From: Adiantum capillus-veneris
Taxonomy: Eukaryota; Streptophyta; Polypodiopsida; Polypodiales; Pteridaceae
DNA: 64,000 bases
Assembly: GCA_014529385.2 (NCBI GenBank)
Contig: CM043954.1
Location: forward strand, 9,314,830 to 9,378,829
Reading direction: 5' to 3'
Positions within the stretch are counted from its first letter, which is position 1. Every line of letters begins with the position of its first letter. The notes under the pieces were generated by a model. That model saw only the letters and a list, made by a program, of their open reading frames with translations, was not told the DNA's origin and made no database searches. A program made the position numbers and the translations under genes. Below are positions 16,701 through 29,274 of the stretch, piece by piece.

Positions 16701-17651
16701 ATACAGGAGAGATGGTAGGCTTGTTCCATGGGCTGTTGATTTTGTGTTTCTTGACTTGCCTTTTGGAGGTGTCCTACATTCTACACCCTCACAACCTCCA
16801 TGGGATACTTGCACTGAGGAGCATGTGAGAGCCGCCATTCATTTGACGCACAGTACATTGGCAGATTCTGGATGGCTTGTTGTTTTGGGATCTATTGCAG
16901 GTATCAATATCTTCTATACTAAGCAAAGCTTATTGTTGCTTTATTTGCATTTGTTGAAAATCAGATTTCTATATGGTAGGTGACACTCTTCATTGGATTG
17001 AGAAGATGAGTAGAGCATCTAACATGGTTATTCATCGTTGAGTGATTGTTATTCATCATTCATCTTATGGATTTGTGGATGTGGGTGGAGATCATCAAGA
17101 GGTTGATTTTTTTTTTCTTTTGTGCCTAGTGTATGTAATGATTAAACTATAACATTCTAAGTGTTTGTCATGTTTCTTTGCAGTGTGATAGTTCAATGCT
17201 ATTCTTCATTCATAGGCAAGGTGCACCACCTCCGGTTTACCTTGATGAGAGTATGTCATTGTTTTGTGCAATGGGCATGACTCCTACAGATACCATCATG
17301 CGACACTACTTGCCAGAGTCCGCTTACGCAGTCATGGATTCTGGACTTGCATGGTGAGGATGCATGCAACGTAGCTCTTACTTCATTGCTAGTCTTGTTG
17401 AGCTCTTATGTATGCCGAAGGGCGTTTGTTTGGAGTTTTGTTGTGGGACTGCTCCTGTTCTCAAAGCATGTCTCTCTTCAGAACGTGCTTGTGCAGCATT
17501 GGATAGTGATGATGCTTTGATCTCTACATATGTGTCATCTCTACTTCATCCCCAATCCAGAGGGCAAGACAGACATGAGGCCTCAACTTCTATAGATGTG
17601 GTGGATGAGGAGAATAGACCTCCCGCTGAGAACCCATTTGATAATTTGTGA
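13701..17651 (+). pseudogene. ParB-like domain / beta-class DNA amino-methyltransferase-like gene, 12 exons, decayed
   Basis: Exons inferred from frames and GT-AG signals: 13701-14182, 14256-14527, 14611-14816, 14893-15024, 15092-15312, 15399-15659, 15745-16036, 16139-16198, 16313-16372, 16517-16900, 16980-17101, 17184-17651; about 980 codons. The first exon opens at an acceptor, so a start exon is missing. Exons 1-2 resemble the ParB/Srx fold: 'VRGLRPDVSGLRSAF' then, after a stop, 'EGNHRAVAW' (GNHR-type box). Exon 10 has 'FVFLDLPFGG', a motif IV-like box (DLPF for DPPY/DPPF), then 'DSGWLVVLGS'. Exon 12 has 'LEFCCGTAPVLKAC' followed by an acidic strand end 'AALDSD', like SAM-binding motif I. 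Motif IV before I is the beta order, as in CcrM. In-frame stops occur at 14369, 14995, about 17039 and 17355, with frameshifts in exons 3 and 10. Function is inferred from motifs only. Confidence 0.62.
16139..16372 (+). repeat. Duplicated short exon pair (exons 8 and 9)
   Basis: Two 60-base exon-like segments (16139-16198 and 16313-16372), each bounded by AG and GT, encode the related peptides ASLPKDTGKQHE and ASLPKHKGKQHE. This suggests tandem exon duplication in the ancestral gene. Confidence 0.6.
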
Positions 17652-19770
<2,119 letters not shown>

Positions 19771-19780
19771 AAGGGGGGAG
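19771..19780 (+). other. Polypurine tract of short-LTR element
   Basis: AAGGGGGGAG lies three bases before the 3' LTR, the standard position for plus-strand priming in LTR retrotransposons. Confidence 0.88.
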
Positions 19781-19783
19781 TAA

Positions 19784-19926
19784 CGTCATGCCAAGGGTAG
19801 GACCAGGCACGGCCAAGGGCCAGGACGGACATGTAGTCAAGGGGGTCCTTATATTTAGCAGGCCAAGGGCCTATATAGGGCATGTCTGGGTGGTGATGAG
19901 CATGTTCAAGTTCCCTTGCCCTTTCA
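19784..19926 (+). repeat. 3' LTR of short-LTR element (143 bp)
   Basis: Same length as the 5' LTR with about ten substitutions. The first base is C instead of T, so the terminal TG is lost in this copy. It ends CCCTTTCA and is followed by the target duplication AATTT. Confidence 0.9.
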
Positions 19927-21424
19927 AATTTGATTTTGAGGTAATACATCGTCCTGGATCCCAGCATGTGGTTGCTGATTACTTGCCCCGACTAGATTTT
20001 GGCAAGCAGCCGACGGGGCTTGCTAGTTATGAATTTTCGGATGCGTCTCTCTTTTTGAGAGGAGTAGTTGCGGATGAGCTTCTAGTTACACAATCAACTA
20101 GGATGATTCTTAGCATTCCCTGGACCTAGTATGAGGAGATGTTTCATTTTCTCGACAGTGGAGAAATGTCTTCATTCTTGTTTAGACATCAACGTCGCCG
20201 AATGGCTATTGAAAGCTGGGATTTTGAGATTGTCCTGAGGAAGTTGTATTATCGCACAGAAGCGAATGTCCTGCTAAGATGTGTTCTACCACAGGAACAA
20301 GCATCTGTTCTTGAGGAGGTTCATACAGGCATTGCAGGGGGTCACTTTGCAGCTTTGACCATGGCAAGGAAAGTGCTACAATCTGGATTATGGTGGCCAA
20401 CATCGTTTGAAGATGCGAGGGGTTTTGTACAACATTGTGATGTGTGTCAGTGATTGGGGCAACCTACTAAAATGTCTAGAATGCCTTTACAACCAGTATT
20501 ACCCTTGGAGCCTTTTCAGAAATGGGGATTGGATTTTATTGGGCCTTTTAAACCAGTAGCAGCTAACACTGGTAGTAGGTATATTTTGACGGCCACAAAT
20601 TATGCAACTAAAAGGGTGGAAGCATGGACTTTGAAAGATAATACAACGGTTTCTGTTGCTGGGTGCTTATATAAGGATATTTATTCCAGATATGGTTGTC
20701 CTATTGAGTCGGTTAGTGATCGGGGTAGTCATTTCTTGAATAAAGTGATGGAGAGAATGTTACAATTCTACTTTATGTTACACAAAAAATCTTCTCCATA
20801 TTACCCTCAGGCGAATGGGCAGGTAGAATCAACTAATAAGCAATTGGCTCGGATCTTGACAAAGCTAGTTAATTTTCATAGAATAGATTGGGATGTCAAA
20901 CTTCCTTCCGCATTATGGGCCTATTGTACAACATATAAAGTGGCAACATGACTAAATCCTTTCAAATTGCATTTGGAATGGAGGAAATTACCCCACTAGA
21001 GCATGTGGTTCCGAGCTTGTGGATGTTGATTGCAGATAGGCTTCTTCTGGAAGATTCCATTGTTTATCATTTGGATGTTTTGCAGGAATTAGATGAAGAG
21101 CGATTGCAGAGTTTTGCGGTGTTGAAAGATCTGCAATCCCGTCGGAAGAAATGGCTGGATCGCCCTAAAGCACCAAAATTTTTGCGGGGCCAGTTGGTTC
21201 TTGTATTTAATTCCCACCTTGGGAAGATGCCCGAGAAGCTGAAATTATGGTGGTCTGGGTCGTTTTGGATTTTCAAGTCATGTGGGCCTACCTCCTTTTA
21301 TTTGGCTGACTTGCGGTGGGAGGTGATTTATGTGCCAATGAATGGGTTCCGACTGCGCCATTATTTTTCACCTACTCAATTCAATGCCCCTTTGCTATGG
21401 TACAAGAGCCGGAATCCGCCTTAA
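19927..21424 (+). pseudogene. Ty3/gypsy-1 polyprotein, end of RNase H and integrase
   Basis: Continuation of the polyprotein that stops at 1111. It starts with the end of RNase H ('FEVIHRPGSQHVVADYLPR'). Then comes the integrase zinc-binding domain ('HTGIAGGH' ... 'HCDVCQ') and a DDE core with all three acidic residues visible: 'WGLDFIGP', 'SVSDRGSHF' and 'GQVESTNK'. A C-terminal 'KLKLWWSGSFWI' is typical of gypsy integrase tails. In-frame stops occur at about 20128 (TAG), 20452 (TGA) and 20948 (TGA), plus a frame change at about 20948, so it is inactive. The integrase is better preserved than the reverse transcriptase half. Confidence 0.92.
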
Positions 21425-21797
21425 TCATGATTGGGGATTTTATAACATGCAATCTCAAAAACCAGGAAAAGGCTATGATGGTTGCCACATCATGGCACGC
21501 CCTATTTTGAGAACTCTTTGTGGTTTCGTGCATGCAGTAGATACCTTATACTTTTTTCGCGCTATTTGCAGGGCTTTCACAAGGTTGTGCTTCTGTGTGC
21601 CTATGTCACTATGATGGCCTCCTTGCTACAGTACCTTTGCCACCATGACGGCCTCCTTGCTACAGTGCATTCCGTGTACACCTGTGCAGCAGTTGGTGGC
21701 TCTCAGACGGGTGGAAGCATGGTTGCAGGATTTGCGGCTGCGTGTTTTCGCCAACCTTGATTGGCACGGTATTCCTATTCACCTGTAGGCCACGGCT

Positions 21798-23486
21798 TTG
21801 CTGGAGCATTTAGCTCTTGGTGACATGGTTCAGGTCAACAATCAACAGATTCAGATAACAACTGAAAGAATTTCAAGATGTTGTTGTCTGCCAAGTGATG
21901 GTGTTGTGTGCGCTTCACATGTTATTCTTGCTGCAGAGGCAGAGCTGGAATTTGGATTGAAAGTGAAGGGCGAATATAAGTTGTCACGGCTCAATGATAC
22001 AGTGATAAAAGATGCATATCGCTGGTTCTTAGAAGCAATTTGGTTGCAAGCCAAAACCTATACCATTTCTGCTAAAGCGTGTAATGTATTGCATTCAGCC
22101 AACTTTGGGCCAGTGGCTTGGGCAGCGATCGTTAGAGAACGATTGCTAGAAGAATGTCAACGAGTGGTGGGGAAAATGGGGTGCAATACCCCAACGAATA
22201 CCAAGGTCGGGCAACTTCTTACATTGGTGTTTCCCTTGTAGGAAGTTTTTTCTCTGGCCCTTTGCCCTTTGTGCCACTTCGAGGATGATAGATTTCTTGC
22301 ACGCAATACCACGCAGTCGGCATAGGCTTCGACCTTTGTGCCTGTTGAGGGTTTGTCACAAACACTTGCTCGAGTATTGGATGTGGCTGGTGCTTCTACT
22401 GCAGTGGTAGCCTCTGGTTCACAAGAGATGGCCACTGCAGGGACATCGAGCCAAAAGCAAGGATGGGAGGAAGTCCTGCTTTCCACACCACCTCCTGGTG
22501 CGACATCGTCTCTGATCAGTGGTAGACTTCCGGAGGATTCCGCAGTTGCACACTGGCGGCGAAGAATGCAAGAGCGGGCTACAACTTCCACTCCGGTTGG
22601 ATCTGGCTCTGCAGGTGCGGACACTTCCTCGCAACCAAAAAACCATGATATTAATATAGTAACTGCCAATGCGATGGGAACTAATCCAATAGCTCTACCT
22701 TGGAAGACTCATACCGCAAATCCCTTGGATCAGCTCCAGGCGTGCAAAGCATTTTTGCGGCGCATTGCAGATTCCCTGCGGTCAGTTTGGCCAGCTCTTG
22801 CACTTGAGGCACGAGTTATCGAGCTCATAATGCAGGTGCCTACCTTGCAGGCTCGCAATGCATAGCTGACAAGCCAAAACTCAGCATTGGATAGTACAGT
22901 CCGGCAGCAGGCTGATGAAATGCAGACTCTGAGGGACGCTAATTCTACGTTTATTGCTTCTATTCAAGACGAACTTCTTCGATTGAAAACGCACAATAGC
23001 CTGGCCAATTATTTAGCATCACATCTTGATGATGTGATGATCAATATGAATGATCTTGATGCCTTAGCAGTGGAAATGCAGTAGGACCTGCACATTTTTT
23101 TGGAGGGTCAAATGCAGAGTTGGAGGTCAAGGCTATCTAATGAGGCGCTAACACAGCAACCAGATCAACAACTCGTGGTGAGCCAGTCTGAGCCACCGAC
23201 TAATGACAGAGGTAAGAGCATTGTCCAAGAAGGTTTTGATATTTCTGATTGGGTAAAAGCTTCAGAAGAATGTGCTGAGGCCCAGGTCCATGTCTCTCGT
23301 TTGCAGCGAGTGATTCGTCGTCTTCATAGAGAGCGAAGTAGAGCCTGTTTTTGGGCGGAGACATTGGCTCATTCTTTTTCTCTCGGTCTCCCGCCATGTC
23401 TACCTTTTTGGCATGCTCTAAACAGATATTTGGCTCGGGATTTTTCATCAATAAAAGGGAGCTACCTTTTCCTATTCAATCTGTAA
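21798..23486 (+). pseudogene. Gypsy-1 downstream open frame of unknown function, with nonsense interruptions
   Basis: Four blocks (21798-22241, 22338-22865, 22887-23084, 23100-23486) share one reading frame, separated only by stop codons. They look like one former protein of about 550 residues encoded 3' of the integrase on the same strand. The middle is rich in Ser, Thr, Ala and Pro. The later blocks are Gln/Leu/Glu-rich and heptad-like ('QQADEMQTLRDANSTF', 'AQVHVSRLQRVIRRLHRE'), suggesting coiled coil. I recognise no envelope or chromodomain signature. Alternatively it is a separate decayed gene. Confidence 0.5.
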
Positions 23487-24261
23487 AAAACTTTTAAGGT
23501 CATTTTTTGAACACCCTTCTGTATGTGAAAATGTGAGAAAATACAGAATAAAATATTTCCTACTATTGAACCCACGTGATAGGCATTTTTTTATTGTAGT
23601 CACCTCCCTGAGGTTGGATCATGCAATAATCTATAACTCATTAGAGACCTCGTGTAAAAAATTAAGGATTTTATAAACAATAATTCTAACAAAGAAAAAT
23701 AAATAATAATTACATAGAGACCCAAAAAATTATCAAAAAATCAAGTTAAATTTCTTGTCAAGTGAATAATCAATATTCAAATGGGCAAGTTAAGCAACGA
23801 AATACATATAAAGATATAGACAATGTTCATCAACCTCACAATGTTGTGATAGTGCGTGACGAAATGGACGAGAGTAGTTCTTGAACATTAAAATTTCCAT
23901 TTTGGTTTGAAAAATTGAAGATCGGAACTTTCTATATATTTTGTCACCAAATCTTGCTGCTAGAAAGTACGTGCAAACAAGTCAAATATACATAACATTG
24001 CGGAAAAACAAACTATTCTTTTGGCAATTTTGACGAGGAAAAGTGTTGAAAGTGGGTACACCTCATCATGCACGCACCCTGCAAATGCGTTGGGCTCTAC
24101 ATGGTAGACTCTAGTGTGTATCATGCAGGGAGGTATGGAAACTTAGTTTTGCTATGCAATTGTGAACAGGTGAGTGTAAACCATCTTTACCCTTATTTGT
24201 TCAATGTAACATAATACCAATGTCACTCACTTTGAACTTCTCTTCTATAAGTCATTTATAT
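23487..24261. other. AT-rich spacer between gypsy-1 and satellite
   Basis: No gene or clear LTR end seen. The 3' LTR of gypsy-1 may lie here, but its partner is outside the window, so it cannot be delimited. Confidence 0.5.
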
Positions 24262-26649
24262 CCACCCTGGACCGACGAGACAACAATGGATGGCGAGGAA
24301 ACTTTGCGGAGGCACGGGAAACACACAAATCCCCATTCCTGCAAAGTTTCATGGGCATTCCAATCCGTCTAGATGGTCTATGAAATTTAAATCTCGACCC
24401 CTACAATGTTTCATGGACATCGCAATCCGTCTCTAAGGTCTAGGACAACACAATCGCCAAATTTTGGCCATTGGGCCTTTGGCGAGTCTAGAGACAAGAA
24501 ATTGATGATTGTGCCACCCTGTACGGACAAGACCACAACGGATGGCCATGAAGCTTTTCCGGGGTGGAAAAAGCACACTAATCCCTATCTTGTAAAGTTT
24601 CATGGGCATTGCAAACCATCTCAATCATCTAGGATGGCACAATCACCAATTTTTGGCCATTGGGCTTTTGGCAAGGCCAAAGTCAAAAAATTGGCGATTG
24701 TGCCACCCTGGACCGATGAGATGGCCATGAAAATTTGCAAGGGTAGGGAAGCACACTAATTCCTCCCCATGCAAAGTTTCATAGGCATCCAAATCCATCT
24801 CGATGGTGTAGGATAGCACAATCACCAATTTTTGGCCATTGGGCCCAAAGTTAAAACATTGACAATTGTGCCACCCTAGACGGTCCAAACAGGAGCCTAC
24901 GGTCATCAAATTAGTGGAGATAACGTAATTACACTTATCCTTGCCCTTGAAAAGTTTTATGGACATCACAATCCATCTCAACAATCTACGGTAGCACAAT
25001 CGCCAACTTTTGGCCATTGGGCCTTTGGTGAGCCCGAAGCCAAAAAATTGGCAATTGTGATATCCTAGACGGACGAGACAGGAGGAGATGGCTAGAGGGG
25101 ATAGGTAAACATAGTTATCCCTAACCTTGCAAAGCTTCATAGGCTTTGAAATCTGTTTTGACGGTCTACAGCGGCACAATCGCCAACTTTTGGCCATTGG
25201 GCCTTTGGCATCCTCAAAGCCAAAAAATTCACGATTGTGTACTTGTGAATGAACCAGCCGAGAGCGGATGGCCATGAAACATTGCAAGGGAAACAAAAGC
25301 ACACTAATCCTTGTCCCTGCAAACCTTCATGGGCATCCCAATTCATCTCAATTGTCTAGGGTGTCACAATTGCCAACTTATAGCATTGGGCCCTTGGCGA
25401 GCCTAACCTAAAAAATTGGCGATTGTGCCACCCTAAACCGACGAAATGGCAATGGATAGCCATGAAACTTTGCAGAGGTAGGGAAGGCATACGGATCTCC
25501 ATCCATGCAAAGTTTTGTGGGCATCCCAATCCGTCTCAACTGTCTATGGCATCACAATCCTGGCCCCTGCAAAGTTTCATGGGCATCACAATCCGTCTCC
25601 ACAATCTAGGACAACACAATCACCAAATTTTGTCCATAGGGCCTTTCACGAGCTCAAAGCCAAGACATTGACAATTGTGCCACCCTAGATCTATGAAACA
25701 ATAAAGGATGGCCATGAAACTTTGCAAGGGTAGGAGAAGCATACTAATCCCTGTCCTTACAAAGTTTCATGGGCATCGCAATCCGTATCAACCGTTTAGG
25801 ATGGCACAATCGCCAAATTTTGGCCATTGGGCTTTTCGTGAGCCCAAAGCCAAAAAATTGGTAATTGTGCCACCCTAGACCAATGAGACAACAATGGATG
25901 GCCATGAAACTTTGTTGGGGAAGGGGAAGCACATGTTTCCCTGCCCCTACAAAGTTTAATGAGAATTGCACTATGGCTCAACTATCAAAGATGACACAAT
26001 CGTCAACTTTTGATGATTAAGCCCTTGGCAAGACCAAAGGCAAATAATTGGCGATTGTGTCACCTTGGACCAACAAGACGGCAAGGGATGGCCATGAAAC
26101 TTTGCGGGGGCAAAAAAAGAACACTAATCCACATGATTTGTAAAGATTCATGGGCATCGGAATCTGTATCGACGGTCGAGGGTGACACAATCCCAAAATT
26201 TTGGCCATTGGACCTTTGGCAAACCCAAAGCCAAAAAACTCACGATTGTGCCACCCTAGACCGACGAGATGGCAATAGATGGCCATGAAACTTTGCAAGG
26301 GTGTGGAAAACACACTAATCCCTGCCTTGGAAATTTTTATGGGCATCCCAATCCTTCTCGATGTCTAGGGCGATACAATCACCAAATTTTGGCCATTGGG
26401 CCTTGGGCGCGAGCCCAAAGCCAAAAAATTGACGATTGTGCCACCCTAGAGCGATGAGACGGCAACAGATGGCCATGAAACTGTGTAGGGGTGGTAAAAT
26501 CACACTACCTACCCTTGCAAAGTTTCATGGGCATCAAAATCCGTCTCGATAGTTTAGGGCAGCACAATCGCCAAATTTTGGGCATTGAGTCTTTGGCGAG
26601 CAGAAAGCCAAAAAATTGGTGATTGTGCCACCGTGGGCCGACGAGACGG
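24262..26649. repeat. Palindromic satellite array, segment 1
   Basis: Tandem units of about 180-190 bp; for example 'atggccatgaaa' recurs near 25898, 26088, 26279 and 26469. Each unit is two inverted repeats. The first runs from 'ccgtctcgacggtctagg' and 'ggcacaatcgccaa' through the loop 'cattgggcctttggcgagcc' to 'ttggcgattgtgcc' and 'gaccgacgagacgg'. The second is 'ccatgaaactttgcaggggt' against 'acccctgcaaagtttcatgg'. Units are diverged by roughly 10-25% by eye, with some partial or expanded units (for example 25440-25710). Not coding. Confidence 0.93.
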
Positions 26650-27498
26650 TGTTGGGCACATTTCTTTTACCCCGTTTTTTGTAAATTTGTACATACGGAC
26701 ATGAATCTTGATGTCAAAAGTGTGTGTGGGATTTCTTTTTGTGGGTTTTTTATCTTGATTTAGCTAGCACATCTACATGCACTGCAAGTCGCTAGTCTAG
26801 TGACAATTGCTTTTTGAAGGGAGACTTGTATGTAACTTGAACTCATGTAAAAACTTTAAAACATTCAGACAAACTCCAGAAAATTGCAGGTTTGAGCTCG
26901 TTGTGTCTCCTTGATGGTTTCTGCTGCTGCAGGTTTTGCCCCCGCCTTGCCTACTCTACGTGTAGTCGTGTTGGGACAACTCCCTGTTTGCATCAATTTT
27001 GCATGTAGCGGAGTGTAGATTAAAATTTGGTCATCTTAAGCTTTCTCACCATTCATTTTCCAATATTTCTCTCAAGCTTTAAAGTGCCCTAGTTGGAGTT
27101 GTGATCTTCAGGTTACGACTAGTTCTCTGCAGGGTTATGGCTATGGTAGCCTAGTGGCAAACTGTGTGCAGACAGATTTGGAGGGCATGTGTGTATGAAT
27201 TGTGGAATTGATGTTGAAGTTGTGGGTTTGTGATGTTCAATGGTGAAGGGGTATGCCCTTATCTTCATATGCATTGGTCGGCGTGTGCTGTAAATCCATG
27301 CTTTGGCAGGGTTTTGCTCCCATTTGACATAGTCTCTTGGGTGGGCGACAACCAGTAAATTCCCAAGGGGACTACTCTTGTTGGACTTATGGTGTTTCAA
27401 AGGGATTTTTCAAAGATTTTGGTGTATTTTAGTTCTCTTTTGACGCTCTTGGGTGACATCGCTATACAGGTGTTCCAGTTTGCTTGTTTCCCCCAACA
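26650..27498 (+). repeat. 5' LTR of gag-only element (849 bp)
   Basis: TGTTGGGCAC...CCCCCAACA. A TGG-initial stretch ('ttggtgtccccc', about 27504-27515) follows within a few bases and may be the primer site for a tRNA other than initiator Met. Confidence 0.88.
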
Positions 27499-27544
27499 GT
27501 GTTTTGGTGTCCCCCACGGAGGATCTTCTTCAAGTGACCTTCAA

Positions 27545-27988
27545 ATGACATCTTTGATGGTTATGGTGATAGAGTTTCCAAGGTTCTATGGTCATGTAGG
27601 TGAGGATGCTGATGCATTCATTGAGAATATGGAGTTTACTTGTTTGATTGCAAATAAGGAAGATCCAATGATTGTGCTTAATATTTTGTTCTTTTGCTTG
27701 AAAGACGATGCAAGGACATGGTATGATGAGTATGAGTCTTGGTTGAAATCATCTCAACCTTCACAAGTGATGACTTATCATGAGGTCAAGAAGGTTTTCC
27801 TTGAGAAGATTAGTAAGGTAGAGGACCCAACGGATGTATGGAACTCCATTGAAGGGCTTAAACAGGGTGATAATCAAAGTGTAGATGCCTTTGTGAATCA
27901 ATTTAATGATTTATGGAAGATATGGTGTGTTGCTTTAGGCAGTAATGTTCCTCCTCTTATGCTTAAGAAGTGTAGAGGGCTGATTTGA
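27545..27988 (+). pseudogene. Gag (retrotransposon gag domain), 3'-truncated by frameshift
   Basis: The ATG at 27545 is the first after the LTR that leads into the capsid domain: 'IEFPRFYGHVGEDADAFIE', then 'FFCLKDDARTWYDEY' (the Trp-Tyr core of retrotransposon Gag), then 'EGLKQGDNQSVDAFVNQF'. This domain forms the virus-like particle shell. The frame closes at 27988, but homologous-looking sequence continues one frame over ('LKNPLTFEDAIRIAKH', about 28006-28050), so a one-base indel near 27970 broke it. No CCHC knuckle was seen. Confidence 0.85.
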
Positions 27989-28065
27989 AGTTAAAGGTTG
28001 AGCTTAAAAATCCACTTACATTTGAGGATGCAATACGGATTGCAAAGCATAAGGAATCGAAGTTA

Positions 28066-28185
28066 GAGAGAATGCAAGATCTTGGATTGCAGGGTGATGT
28101 GGAGCGAGAGAATGCAAGAGCTTGGATTGCAGGGTGATGTGGAGCGAGAGAATGCAAGATCTTGGATTGCCGGGTGATGTGGAGC
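28066..28185 (+). repeat. Three tandem copies of a 40-bp unit in gag tail
   Basis: Units at 28066, 28106 and 28146 start 'gagagaatgcaag' and end 'gatgtggagc', differing at only one or two bases. Forty is not a multiple of three, so each added copy shifts the frame. Confidence 0.95.
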
Positions 28186-28320
28186 CAAAGGTTTCTCTAT
28201 ATATGCACTGATGTAGGTAAAAATAGTGCCTCTAGCGCAGTAATATATCATGATGGTTCTCTTGAGAAAAATAATTAAGAATGTACTAAGGAGAAAGAGG
28301 CTAAGAAGAATGCTCTCATT

Positions 28321-29213
28321 ATGCCATCCTTGTTGTTTATGCCACTTAATGGTGCTTTACATGCTAAAGGTGATGTTCCTACCAATGTGAAAGGTAATGA
28401 GAAGGAAAAGCATACACTTAGTGAAGTCTTAAAGAATGATCATGATGAGAATCAAGTTGTAGATGACATTGTTGATGTCTCCAATGTGAAAGATGAGCAT
28501 GTGTGTGATGCGAAAATGGATGTTGAGTATCCCTCTCGGTTATGTGAAGTCATTGAGAATGATTTACAAGTCAATGAGGATACTCATATGGAAGTGAATG
28601 ATGTGGAATGAAGAGCTCTCTCAAATGCATGATATTGTTGAGTATTTTTCAATAAATTATGATGCTATTTAGCATGTTGTGGACCTTGCTAATGATGAGA
28701 TTTTCCATGAGGACTCTCATGCTTGCATCTATGATGATGTATGGCCATGCCTTGATCAAGAAGGAGAATCTAGAGGTTTTTGAGGATGTGAAAATCCATA
28801 AAGATGTGATATGTATTCCTAATGATGAAATGGTTGATGATTTTTTTCTTGATCCTTATGCTGAGAATAGGAAGCTATGTGTAGAAGATGTCTTACATAT
28901 CAAGCATGGCATAGTTGAATTGGATGAATGGTTAATGGAGTGTGGGGAGAATGAGATGGATACCCATGAGGATATGAAAATGGCTGAGGTAAATATTGAA
29001 GGAATTTTGGATGAAATGTTAAAGGCTTATTTGCATGCTATAGTAATGAAAGGGTCTCTCTGTGTGGTCTCTGTTGAGAGTACTTTGTGCCTAAACAGGA
29101 TTTGGATTCTACATATGGTTTATGCTGCGATATGGGGAGTGACAAAATTGATATGGTTGAATTTTCTTCATGCATTTTGTTCTTATGTTGTATGGACCTT
29201 TGATCCGGGTTGA
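28321..29213 (+). pseudogene. Acidic C-terminal region downstream of gag
   Basis: Two open stretches (28321-28611 and 28659-29213) encode Asp/Glu/Val/Met/His-rich sequence ('DIVDVSNVKDEHVCD', 'MKMAEVNIEGILDEML') without recognised domains. They end 60 bp before the 3' LTR with a G-rich tract at about 29258-29265. Probably the decayed remainder of the element's single polyprotein. Confidence 0.5.
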
Positions 29214-29274
29214 CAACATGTTTATGCTACTGCTGAGCATGAATGCTCTGGCAAACTAGGGGGTTGGCAAACTA

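Noticed and set aside
13701-17651. MT-A70 (METTL3/14-type) RNA methyltransferase
   Set aside because: The motif I-like box lies C-terminal to the motif IV-like box with a GNHR domain in front. I did not see the DPPW box or MT-A70 surroundings, so the beta-type DNA enzyme reading fits better.
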